Assembly (NCBI GenBank): GCA_947449125.1 | Contig: CANFQR010000100.1 | Location: 1-5,970, forward strand | Length of the DNA stretch: 5,970 nt | From: Bacteroidota bacterium | GTDB taxonomy: Bacteria; Bacteroidota; Bacteroidia; B-17B0; Aurantibacillaceae | Direction: 5' to 3' | Part shown: piece by piece, positions 1 to 5,970 of the stretch | Numbering within the stretch: the first letter of the stretch is position 1 | Layout of the letters: each line of letters opens with the position of its first letter | The notes under the pieces: model-generated | What the model was told of the DNA's origin: nothing | The model's input: the letters and a program-made list of their open reading frames with translations, nothing else | The model's database searches: none | Made by a program: the position numbers and the translations under genes

Positions 1-1241
1 ATGTTCTAAAAGTTAAGTGTGTGGTTACAAATGATTTTTTAGAGTTCGAAAAATCACCTTGTTTTAAAATTAATTACGCTTTAAAATCAGTTAAAGAAGC
101 TCTTCACATAATACCGCAGGAGTTTTTATTTGTTGAGGGGTTATCAGAAATTAGCCTGAAATCTATCTTAAAAAATAATATGATTTACTTTTTTGAAAAT
201 AAAAATTCAGAGGTAAAATCAAATTTTGACTATGATATATTCTCTGCTGTTTTTTATTTTATTTCGAGACACGAAGAATGGTTAAATCCTGAATTAGATA
301 AGCATTCGAGATTTGAATTAAGTAGTAGTGTTTTATATAAAAATAATTTTCATAAAATTCCGGTGGTTGATAATTGGATTTTAGAATTGAAACACGCGCT
401 AAAAAGTTTTTTTAAAGGAATTGTATTTCCAGAAAATAAATTTACTGCCATTAGTTCTATAGACGTGGATAACCTGTATGCCTATAAAAAAAAGGGATTT
501 CTCAGAACTATAGGAGCTTTTTTAAAGGATTTGTTTAAACTCGACATTAAAAATCTAATTGCGAGGAAAAATGTAGTTCTTAATAAACAAAAAGATCCTT
601 TTGATATTTACTCTGAAATATCAAATTTTTGTGAACAAAATAATATTCCTTTAATTTATTTTTTTCTCTACAAATCTGGAACAAAATATGACCGAACAAT
701 TCATCCAAAATCAAATGTTTTTTCGGAGGTAATAAATCAATTACAAAAAACTAACTCATTTATTGGGTTGCATCCATCTTATTTTTCATTTAATAATCTT
801 GATTGTTTAAACAAAGAAATAGAAAGTTTTTCTGAGCTAATAGGTCAAAAAGTCCAATTTTCCAGACAACATTATTTAAGGTTTGATATTAAAATCACGC
901 CAAAATTATTAATAGCTCAAAATATTAAGGTAGATTTTACCATGGGCTTTGCTACCGGTATTGGTTTTAGAGCAGGAACAAGTTTTCCGTTTTTCTATTA
1001 CGATTTTAATTCCGAATCCGAAACAGAGTTGCTATTTCTGCCCTTTTGCGCTATGGATGGGGCGTATTTTGTTTATGATAACATTAAGCCTGAAGAAATG
1101 CTAGATTCAATGAATGAATTATCTGACCAAGTAAAAAAAGTAGGAGGGATTTTTGTAACTGTCTTTCACGAAAGAACTTTTTCAGAACATCTTTATCCGG
1201 GGTATGGACATATTTATAAAAAACTTTACCAAAAAAATTAA
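1..1241 (+). CDS. Polysaccharide deacetylase family protein (NodB-like), 5'-partial
   Basis: This is probably a carbohydrate-esterase-4-like (NodB fold) protein acting on an envelope or extracellular polysaccharide; the substrate cannot be inferred. A GTG at 21 is a possible start, but the frame is open to the left edge (first full codon at 3), and the residues before the GTG (VLKVKC) continue a strand expected in this family, so the true start is probably upstream of the window. Numbering from the GTG, residues 1-135 resemble the N-terminal domain (DUF7033 type) that precedes the deacetylase domain in Bacteroidota proteins, including the segment YDIFSAVFYFISRHEEW (71-87). The catalytic domain begins with SIDVDNLYAY (146-155; D148 and D150 are the motif-1 acids). 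It continues with DPFDIY (192-197), GLHPSY (249-254; H251 as metal ligand), SRQHYLRF (281-288) and a conserved-looking FTMGFATGIGFRAGT (306-320). The usual HxxxH motif is reduced to HPS, which I believe is normal for this subfamily. There is no visible signal peptide in the part present. A lipoprotein gene follows 34 bases downstream on the same strand. The family is fairly sure; activity is inferred. Confidence 0.8.
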   Translation, partial: VLKVKCVVTNDFLEFEKSPCFKINYALKSVKEALHIIPQEFLFVEGLSEISLKSILKNNMIYFFENKNSEVKSNFDYDIFSAVFYFISRHEEWLNPELDKHSRFELSSSVLYKNNFHKIPVVDNWILELKHALKSFFKGIVFPENKFTAISSIDVDNLYAYKKKGFLRTIGAFLKDLFKLDIKNLIARKNVVLNKQKDPFDIYSEISNFCEQNNIPLIYFFLYKSGTKYDRTIHPKSNVFSEVINQLQKTNSFIGLHPSYFSFNNLDCLNKEIESFSELIGQKVQFSRQHYLRFDIKITPKLLIAQNIKVDFTMGFATGIGFRAGTSFPFFYYDFNSESETELLFLPFCAMDGAYFVYDNIKPEEMLDSMNELSDQVKKVGGIFVTVFHERTFSEHLYPGYGHIYKKLYQKN

Positions 1242-1275
1242 CGAGGCTTAATACAAAATAATATATCTTTAAAAC

Positions 1276-2385
1276 ATGAGAATAATCGTCTTAAAAATTT
1301 TTATAATTGCTTCTTTTATAGTGTTTTTTTTCTCATGTAAAAATGAGTTAAATATTAATGCGCCATATAAAGAAGTTCCTTCCGTATACGCAGTTCTGAA
1401 CCCTCAAGACGCAATTCAAATGATTAGGATAAATAAGGTGTTTTTAGGAGAAGGAAATGCCAATGAAATGGCACAAATTTCAGATTCCATAAATTACCAA
1501 GAAGGCGATTTAACAGTGACTTTAGAAAGATTTGTGAATGGAGTGCAAGTTGCAGCCACTCCTACAGGAAATAAGCAAGTAATAACTTTTCGTGATTCTA
1601 TAATTAAAACAAATCCGGGAGCATTTAATACTACACAACGTGTTTATGTAACATCAGACAAATTGTATGTTAATGGTCAATATGTTTTAAAAGTAAAAAA
1701 TAATAAAACATCTAATTTATTTACTGCCAAAGCTAACGCAATAGATAGCATTAAACCAAGCGGATTCACACCATTTACGCCACCTTATTATCCTGTAGCT
1801 GCAGGAGCTAACCCAAATGACCCTAACATTTATCCAGATTACAGTGTTCAAAATTTAACGTATTCTCCAAAATTTTTCCCCAACGAAGGTTCAATTTATA
1901 CCATGACCTTAAGGTTTCATTTTTTTGATTCGCTGTTTACGGGTAACAAAGAATATAAATATGTAGATTATAATTTTGGAAATCTATATATTAAAGATGT
2001 AAGAACTTTTGGGTCGAATAAAATGTTGGCCTTTGATTTTAAAAGTACCGATCTTTTTAGTTCATTAGGTTATTCACTTTCTAAAATGGGGTTAAGTAAT
2101 GATATCAGAGGAAGAAAAATGTATAAAATGCAAGCCATAGTTTACACATCAACCCAAGATTATATCGACTTTTTGCAATTTTCCGCACCTTCTTTAAGTA
2201 TTGCTCAAGAAAAACCAATTTACTCAAATTTTGAAAATCGTGCGGCCATGGGAATTTTTACTTTTAGAACACGGCATTCTGTTTTCAAAGAAATGGCAAG
2301 TACGTTTATTTCACAATTTTCATTTAATCCTAAAACCTGCATGTATAAATTTTACACCTCTCAGCTTGTTCTTCAGGGATGTTAG
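1276..2385 (+). CDS. Predicted lipoprotein of unknown function (DUF4249-like)
   Basis: This is a 369-residue protein with a clear lipoprotein signal peptide: M-R-I at the start, a hydrophobic stretch (residues 4-19), then FFFSC with the lipidated cysteine at position 21. The residues after the Cys (K-N-E) are charged or polar, as in Bacteroidota lipoproteins exported to the outer leaflet, although this is not a clean export signal. The body is rich in beta-type sequence with Asn, Thr, Tyr and Phe. An early segment, VPSVYAVLNPQD followed by INKVFLGEGNANEMAQISDS, resembles a Bacteroidota-restricted group of surface lipoproteins often annotated as hypothetical or DUF4249-like; I recognise the style but cannot confirm the family. 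No catalytic motif is visible. The ATG at 1276 is the only start that gives a proper signal peptide; no Shine-Dalgarno precedes it, which is normal for the phylum. It lies 34 bases after the deacetylase and is probably co-transcribed with it. The protein ends in Gly-Cys, and its TAG stop sits inside a possible terminator hairpin. Confidence 0.8.
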   Translation: MRIIVLKIFIIASFIVFFFSCKNELNINAPYKEVPSVYAVLNPQDAIQMIRINKVFLGEGNANEMAQISDSINYQEGDLTVTLERFVNGVQVAATPTGNKQVITFRDSIIKTNPGAFNTTQRVYVTSDKLYVNGQYVLKVKNNKTSNLFTAKANAIDSIKPSGFTPFTPPYYPVAAGANPNDPNIYPDYSVQNLTYSPKFFPNEGSIYTMTLRFHFFDSLFTGNKEYKYVDYNFGNLYIKDVRTFGSNKMLAFDFKSTDLFSSLGYSLSKMGLSNDIRGRKMYKMQAIVYTSTQDYIDFLQFSAPSLSIAQEKPIYSNFENRAAMGIFTFRTRHSVFKEMASTFISQFSFNPKTCMYKFYTSQLVLQGC

Positions 2386-2400
2386 TTTAACTGACTTTTT
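2381..2400 (+). terminator. Possible weak rho-independent terminator after the lipoprotein gene
   Basis: Bases 2381-2395 (GTTAGTTTAACTGAC) can fold into a short stem of six pairs, one of them G-U, and are followed directly by five T at 2396-2400. The structure begins inside the last codons of the lipoprotein gene and includes its TAG stop. The stem is short and A+T-rich, so termination would be weak. Its position, before a separate promoter-like site for dnaK, fits the end of the upstream transcription unit. Confidence 0.35.
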
Positions 2401-2417
2401 CACATTACCAATTAAAA

Positions 2418-2458
2418 TTATGACATTTTTAAGCCTTTAATGTTGTGTTTTATGACAT
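2418..2458. repeat. 9-bp direct repeat TTATGACAT upstream of the dnaK promoter
   Basis: TTATGACAT occurs at 2418-2426 and again at 2450-2458. The copies are 32 bases apart, about three helical turns, so they lie on the same face of the DNA. The second copy ends one base before the candidate -33 TTG element. This arrangement would suit an activator site, but a short repeat in A+T-rich DNA can arise by chance and no known regulator motif is recognised. Confidence 0.35.
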
Positions 2459-2489
2459 GTTGGCGTAAAAATAAATCCTATTTTCTTTG
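2459..2489 (+). promoter_or_regulatory. Candidate Bacteroidota-type promoter for dnaK
   Basis: A TTG at 2460-2462 (-33 element) is followed after 19 bases by TTTCTTTG at 2482-2489, which matches the Bacteroidota -7 consensus TAnnTTTG at all but one defined position. The 19-base spacing is within the range known for the primary sigma factor of this phylum. Transcription would begin near 2495, leaving an A+T-rich leader of about 55 bases before the dnaK ATG at 2551. No E. coli-type heat-shock promoter is seen, as expected since the phylum generally lacks RpoH. The assignment rests on motif matching alone. Confidence 0.45.
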
Positions 2490-2510
2490 GCATATTTATT
2501 GAAAATAGGA
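2476..2510. promoter_or_regulatory. Perfect 10-bp inverted repeat at the dnaK promoter (candidate operator)
   Basis: TCCTATTTTC (2476-2485) and GAAAATAGGA (2501-2510) are exact reverse complements separated by 15 bases. The left arm overlaps the first half of the candidate -7 element and the spacer contains its TTTG and the expected start site. If that start is right, only the right arm is transcribed, so the repeat would act as a DNA site for a dimeric regulator rather than as an RNA hairpin. It does not match CIRCE (TTAGCACTC-N9-GAGTGCTAA), so HrcA is not the obvious binder. There is no T-run after it, which argues against a terminator. Confidence 0.5.
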
Positions 2511-2550
2511 CAATAAATATCCTTAATAAAAATAAATTAAAACAAATAAA

Positions 2551-4458
2551 ATGGGAAAAATTATCGGAATAGATTTAGGAACCACAAATAGCTGTGTTTC
2601 TGTAATGGAAGGAAATGAAGCCGTTGTTATACCTAATAACGAAGGTAAACGCACAACACCATCAGTTGTTGCTTTTGTTGATGGCGGAGAAAGAAAGGTA
2701 GGCGACCCAGCCAAACGTCAGGCAATTACCAACCCTAAAAAAACCGTTTATTCAATTAAGCGTTTTATGGGACATACTTTTGATGAGGTAAGCGGTGAAG
2801 CAGGAAGAGTACCTTATACTGTAGTTAAAGGAGATAACAATACTCCTCGTGTTGAAATTGATGATCGTAAATATACACCTCAAGAAGTGTCGGCAATAAT
2901 TTTGCAAAAAATGAAAAAAACAGCCGAAGATTTTTTAGGAACTGAAGTTACTGAGGCTGTTATTACTGTACCGGCTTACTTTAACGATGCGCAGCGCCAG
3001 GCTACAAAAGAAGCAGGTGAAATCGCAGGGTTAAAAGTTAGACGAATTATTAATGAGCCTACCGCAGCAGCTTTAGCTTATGGTATGGATAAAAAAGGCA
3101 AAGACATTAAATTAGTAGTGTTTGATTGTGGCGGTGGTACTCATGACGTGTCAGTTTTAGAGTTAGGAGACGGTGTTTTTGAAGTAAAAAGTACTGATGG
3201 TGATACACATTTAGGTGGAGATGATTTTGACCAAGTAATTATTGATTGGTTAGCAGACGAATTTAAAAAAGACGAGGGTTTAGATTTAAGACAAGACCCT
3301 ATGGCTTTGCAACGTTTAAAAGAAGCGGCAGAAAAAGCAAAGATTGAACTATCAAGTGCAACTTCTACAGAGGTTAATTTACCATATATTATGCCTGTAA
3401 ATGGAATACCAAAACATTTGGTTAAAACCTTAACTCGTGCAAAATTTGAGCAATTAGCAGATAGCTTGATTCAACGTACAATTCAACCGTGTATTTCGGC
3501 TTTAAAAAATGCCGGATTATCAACTTCAGAAGTAGATGAAATTATCTTAGTAGGTGGTTCAACACGTATTCCTGCTGTTCAGGCAGCTGTAGAAAAATTC
3601 TTTGGCAAATCTCCCAATAAAGGTGTAAATCCCGATGAGGTAGTTGCTTTAGGTGCAGCTATTCAAGGAGGCGTTTTAACAGGAGAAGTAAAAGATGTTT
3701 TATTATTAGACGTTACCCCATTGTCATTAGGTATCGAAACTATGGGTGGCGTTTTTACAAAATTAATCGAATCAAATACTACTATCCCAACAAAAAAATC
3801 ACAAGATTTTAGTACTGCAGCAGACAATCAACCATCTGTACAAATTGTTGTTTATCAGGGAGAGCGCCCAATGGCTAGAGATAACCGAAAATTAGGCGAA
3901 TTTAATTTAGATGGAATTCCTCCAGCTCAGCGCGGTGTACCGCAAATTGAAGTAACTTTTGATGTGGACGCGAATGGTATCTTAAATGTAAGCGCTAAAG
4001 ATAAGGCTACCGGAAAATCACATAACATTAGAATTGAGGCTAAGAGTGGATTGAGTCAGGAAGAAATTGATCGTATGAAGCGCGAAGCCGAAATGAATGC
4101 CGATTCTGATAAAAAAGCTAAAGAAGAGGTTGATAAATTAAATGAGGCAGATGCCATGATTTTTCAAACGGAAAAACAATTGAAAGAATTTGGAGATAAA
4201 ATTCCGGCAGAGAAAAAATCGCCAATTGAGACTGCTTTAAACGATTTAAAAGCGGCTCATGCTTCTAAAGATGTTACAAAGATTGAAGCATCATTAGCAG
4301 CAATTAATACAGCATGGTCTGCCGCTAGCGAAGACATGTATAAAGCACAACAAGAAGCGGGCAGTGCCAATCCAAATCCATCGGCTGAAGGTTCGGCAAA
4401 CGCAGGCCAGAATGGTAGCGAAAACGTAACAGATGTTGACTTCGAAGAAGTAAAATAA
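2551..4458 (+). CDS. dnaK: Molecular chaperone DnaK (Hsp70)
   Basis: This is the cytoplasmic Hsp70 chaperone, which binds exposed hydrophobic segments of client proteins in an ATP-driven cycle with DnaJ and GrpE. At 635 residues it is full length (E. coli DnaK has 638). The nucleotide-binding domain starts with [10 protein letters not shown] (5-14) and has the catalytic lysine K70 in SIKRFMG, the proline-switch region [13 protein letters not shown] around P141, [11 protein letters not shown] from N168, the phosphate-2 loop [10 protein letters not shown] (192-201, with T197 at the autophosphorylation position), and [10 protein letters not shown] from G335. The interdomain linker DVLLLD lies at 382-387, followed by TPLSLGIET and the beta substrate-binding domain. 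A charged helical lid begins near residue 500, and a flexible Asn/Ser/Gly-rich tail ends in [16 protein letters not shown] replaces the common DLGGGTFD; a Phe-to-His change here is known to me from flavobacterial DnaKs. The ATG at 2551 gives the standard N-terminus, with an A-rich leader and no Shine-Dalgarno. No dnaJ or grpE lies beside it; the gene appears monocistronic between its own promoter and a strong terminator. Confidence 0.98.
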   Translation: MGKIIGIDLGTTNSCVSVMEGNEAVVIPNNEGKRTTPSVVAFVDGGERKVGDPAKRQAITNPKKTVYSIKRFMGHTFDEVSGEAGRVPYTVVKGDNNTPRVEIDDRKYTPQEVSAIILQKMKKTAEDFLGTEVTEAVITVPAYFNDAQRQATKEAGEIAGLKVRRIINEPTAAALAYGMDKKGKDIKLVVFDCGGGTHDVSVLELGDGVFEVKSTDGDTHLGGDDFDQVIIDWLADEFKKDEGLDLRQDPMALQRLKEAAEKAKIELSSATSTEVNLPYIMPVNGIPKHLVKTLTRAKFEQLADSLIQRTIQPCISALKNAGLSTSEVDEIILVGGSTRIPAVQAAVEKFFGKSPNKGVNPDEVVALGAAIQGGVLTGEVKDVLLLDVTPLSLGIETMGGVFTKLIESNTTIPTKKSQDFSTAADNQPSVQIVVYQGERPMARDNRKLGEFNLDGIPPAQRGVPQIEVTFDVDANGILNVSAKDKATGKSHNIRIEAKSGLSQEEIDRMKREAEMNADSDKKAKEEVDKLNEADAMIFQTEKQLKEFGDKIPAEKKSPIETALNDLKAAHASKDVTKIEASLAAINTAWSAASEDMYKAQQEAGSANPNPSAEGSANAGQNGSENVTDVDFEEVK

Positions 4459-4478
4459 ATTATACGTAATAACAAAGC

Positions 4479-4514
4479 AAACCCCCTTTAAACTAGTTTA
4501 AAGGGGGTTTTAAT
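4479..4514. terminator. Bidirectional rho-independent terminator between dnaK and ubiE
   Basis: Bases 4479-4510 form a perfect 32-base palindrome centred on CTAG: AAACCCCCTTTAAA pairs with TTTAAAGGGGGTTT, giving a 14-bp stem with a 4-base loop and a block of five G-C pairs. A T-rich stretch follows on the + strand (GGGTTTTAATTTA), and the - strand reading also leaves the stem through a T-rich run. It starts 20 bases after the dnaK stop and ends about 18 bases before the ubiE stop, so it can serve both convergent genes. Confidence 0.93.
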
Positions 4515-4527
4515 TTAATCGAAAGTT

Positions 4528-5256
4528 TTATTTTTCGGCGCTATATATTGAGGCAACTCCAAAACTTAAACTTTTAAAGTTAGTATGCTTGTAGTTTAGT
4601 TCGTTTAATATTGCAACAAAGTTTTGGTTGTTCGGAAAAGCTTTAACGCTTTCTGTTAAATAAGTATAAGCACGATTATCATTTGAGAAAATTTTGCCTA
4701 TTAAGGGTGTGATATATGAAAAATAAAAATTGTAAACAGTTTTAATAAACCAATTAGTAGGGTAAGAAAATTCTAAAATAACTAATTGCCCTCCCGGTTT
4801 TAAAATACGGTGTAAATTGGCAAGGCCCTTTTCAAGATTTTGAAAATTCCGAACGCCAAAACCAACAACTATGGCATCAAATGTATTGTCACCAAAAGAT
4901 AGCGTTTCAGCGTTTCCATTTTCAAGCGTAATAAGAGAATCTAATTTTAATTTTTTTAATTTCTCTCTACCAAAGCTCATCATGCCCTCACTTATATCAA
5001 CACCAATAACTTTTGTTGGATTTAATTTAGAACATTCTATCGCAAAATCTCCTGTTCCAGTTGCAACATCTAAGATTACTTTTGGTTGTTTTGACTTTAA
5101 GATATTAACGCATTTTTTTCTCCATCCTTTGTGAATGCCTAGCGATAAAAGACTATTTAAAAAATCATAACGGTTTGCAATGTTATCAAACATTTGCGCA
5201 ACTTGTTCTTTCTTAGATTCAGAATTTTGATAGGGAGTAATATTGTCGTGCTGCAT
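4528..5256 (-). CDS. ubiE: Demethylmenaquinone methyltransferase (UbiE/MenG)
   Basis: This is a SAM-dependent C-methyltransferase that converts demethylmenaquinone to menaquinone, the last step of menaquinone synthesis, at the inner face of the cytoplasmic membrane. UbiE homologues can also act in the ubiquinone pathway, but Bacteroidota make menaquinone, so the MenG role is the likely one. The 242-residue length is normal. Family signatures in order are MFDNIANRYDFLNSLLSLG (22-40), with HKGWRKK after it, the SAM-binding motif I LDVATGTGDFA (62-72), the acidic motif GVDISEGM (85-92), VGFGVRNFQNLEKGL (131-145), HRILKPGGQLVILEF (149-163), and NDNRAYTYLTESVKAFP (192-208). All SAM-fold residues expected by eye are present. 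The ATG at 5256 gives an N-terminus (MQHDNITPYQ) of the usual length for Bacteroidota homologues. It converges on dnaK across a shared terminator and lies 77 bases after the heptose kinase gene on the same strand, so the two may be co-transcribed although their functions are unrelated. Confidence 0.96.
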   Translation of the reverse strand: MQHDNITPYQNSESKKEQVAQMFDNIANRYDFLNSLLSLGIHKGWRKKCVNILKSKQPKVILDVATGTGDFAIECSKLNPTKVIGVDISEGMMSFGREKLKKLKLDSLITLENGNAETLSFGDNTFDAIVVGFGVRNFQNLEKGLANLHRILKPGGQLVILEFSYPTNWFIKTVYNFYFSYITPLIGKIFSNDNRAYTYLTESVKAFPNNQNFVAILNELNYKHTNFKSLSFGVASIYSAEK

Positions 5257-5333
5257 GGCTTAATTTTAAATTCAAATTACAATTCAATAACAACTAAATA
5301 AACCATTATGTTTTAAGATCGAAAAATGATTTT

Positions 5334-5970
5334 TTATTTTACGAAATCCAGTTTTAAAGCTTCTTCAAGAAGTTGATCTTTGTTTATGGGCACAACTCCA
5401 ATTTGTTCGCAAACCAATCCTCCTGATAAATTAGCTAACGATGCTGTAAAAATTTCATGACAATTTAAGGCTCTGCATAAAGCGGCAACACTAATAACTG
5501 TATCACCTGCACCGCTTACATCCGCAATTTTCCTGACATGTGCTGTAATATGTTCTTTAATTTTTCGATTATTAATAATAACACCTTTTTCTGCTAACGT
5601 AACTAAAACAGTTTCTGCGTTTTGTTTAACTCTAAAACTGCTCACAGCTCGTTGCAACTCGTTAATATTGTCACCGCTTACATCCATTTTAATGCCTTCT
5701 CGAAGTTCTTTCAAATTTGGTTTAAATAAACTTACACCTTTGTAGGAATTAAAATTTTTCTTTTTTGGATCTACACAGGTAGGAATGTTTTTACTTTTAG
5801 CCAGCTCAACAACTTTGTTTACAAGTCTATTGGTAATTAGGCCTTTATTATAATCTTCGAAAATAATAACGTCTATTTTATCCTGATTTATTATGTAGGA
5901 TATTAGAGTCAGCAGTTGTTGTGTCTCAAAATTTTCTATTTCATTTTCTACCTCTTCATCAACTCTTAAT
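5334..5970 (-). CDS. rfaE1: D-glycero-beta-D-manno-heptose-7-phosphate kinase (RfaE1/HldA type, PfkB family), 5'-partial
   Basis: This is the C-terminal part of a ribokinase/PfkB-family kinase that probably phosphorylates heptose 7-phosphate at C1 in the cytoplasm, a step toward ADP-heptose for LPS core or other glycans. The frame is open to the right edge, so 211 residues are visible (base 5970 belongs to an incomplete codon) and roughly 100 or more N-terminal residues are missing. A TTG at 5712-5714 is not a credible start: the codons upstream of it encode conserved family sequence. Visible features are RVDEEV at the edge, VIIFEDYNKGLIT (about 5835-5870), PTCVDPKKKNF, KGVSLFKPNLKELREG (spanning the TTG), VLVTLAEKG, and the PfkB signature DVSGAGDT at about 5499-5522 with the catalytic base aspartate at 5502-5504. 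These match the RfaE kinase domain better than ribokinase or fructokinase. The protein ends soon after the kinase fold, without the nucleotidyltransferase domain of two-domain HldE, so it is a stand-alone kinase. It is the upstream neighbour of ubiE on the - strand. Confidence 0.87.
   Translation of the reverse strand, partial: LRVDEEVENEIENFETQQLLTLISYIINQDKIDVIIFEDYNKGLITNRLVNKVVELAKSKNIPTCVDPKKKNFNSYKGVSLFKPNLKELREGIKMDVSGDNINELQRAVSSFRVKQNAETVLVTLAEKGVIINNRKIKEHITAHVRKIADVSGAGDTVISVAALCRALNCHEIFTASLANLSGGLVCEQIGVVPINKDQLLEEALKLDFVK

Noticed and set aside
1242..1275. Promoter-like TATCTTTA before the lipoprotein gene
   Set aside because: It would place the transcript start at the ATG itself and has no -33 partner.
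2201..2440. 79-codon + strand reading frame overlapping the end of the lipoprotein gene
   Set aside because: It is a shifted frame inside a well-supported gene, has no recognisable protein features, and runs through the terminator-like hairpin. A frameshift in the lipoprotein gene was considered, but the main frame stays coherent to its stop.
2386..2550. CIRCE element or sigma-32 promoter upstream of dnaK
   Set aside because: Neither TTAGCACTC/GAGTGCTAA nor an E. coli-type heat-shock -35/-10 pair is present.
2523..2714. 63-codon - strand frame over the start of dnaK
   Set aside because: It is the antisense of conserved DnaK codons and of the A+T-rich leader; composition is a shadow of dnaK.
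4257..4475. 72-codon - strand frame over the end of dnaK
   Set aside because: It is the antisense of the DnaK tail with an Ala/Ser-rich composition mirroring that coding strand.
4871..5134. 87-codon + strand frame inside ubiE
   Set aside because: It lies opposite the conserved SAM-binding motifs of ubiE and has no independent signal.
5257..5333. Possible promoter for ubiE (TAATTTG on the - strand)
   Set aside because: The -7-like motif is one base short of TAnnTTTG and no TTG lies at a suitable distance, so read-through from the kinase gene is equally likely.
5322..5334. AAAAAT-G-ATTTTT palindrome near the kinase stop codon
   Set aside because: It contains only A-T pairs, is too weak for a terminator, and is expected by chance in such DNA.

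Overview
The window looks like an ordinary chromosomal segment from a low-GC member of the Bacteroidota, probably a flavobacterium-like or related lineage. The grounds are the strong A+T bias, A-rich leaders without Shine-Dalgarno motifs, a promoter-like site of the Bacteroidota TTG / TAnnTTTG type upstream of dnaK, a DnaK with a lineage-typical ATPase motif, a deacetylase of a Bacteroidota-type family, and a short Cys-anchored lipoprotein signal peptide. Genus cannot be read from this sequence.

Layout: (1) The left end holds, on the + strand, the C-terminal and central parts of a NodB-like polysaccharide deacetylase whose 5' end lies outside the window. A predicted outer-membrane-type lipoprotein of unknown function follows 34 bases later. 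The two may be co-transcribed, and a small hairpin with a T-run at the lipoprotein stop codon may end that unit. (2) A 165-base gap carries what appears to be the dnaK promoter region: a TTG / TTTCTTTG promoter-like pair, a perfect 10-bp inverted repeat overlapping the -7 element, and a 9-bp direct repeat just upstream. (3) A complete dnaK (635 codons) follows, then a perfect 32-base palindrome that should terminate transcription from both sides. (4) On the - strand, converging on dnaK, are the end of a heptose-7-phosphate kinase gene (rfaE1/hldA type, running off the right edge) and then ubiE/menG, 77 bases apart and possibly one operon.

Functionally these are mostly housekeeping and envelope genes: protein folding (DnaK), menaquinone maturation (UbiE/MenG), the ADP-heptose step of LPS core or glycan synthesis (RfaE1), and two envelope-related proteins. 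I found no mobile element, CRISPR array, RNA gene, defence cassette or other convincing novel system. The most interesting part is the non-CIRCE dyad and direct repeat at the dnaK promoter. No gene-free stretch exceeds 165 bases.
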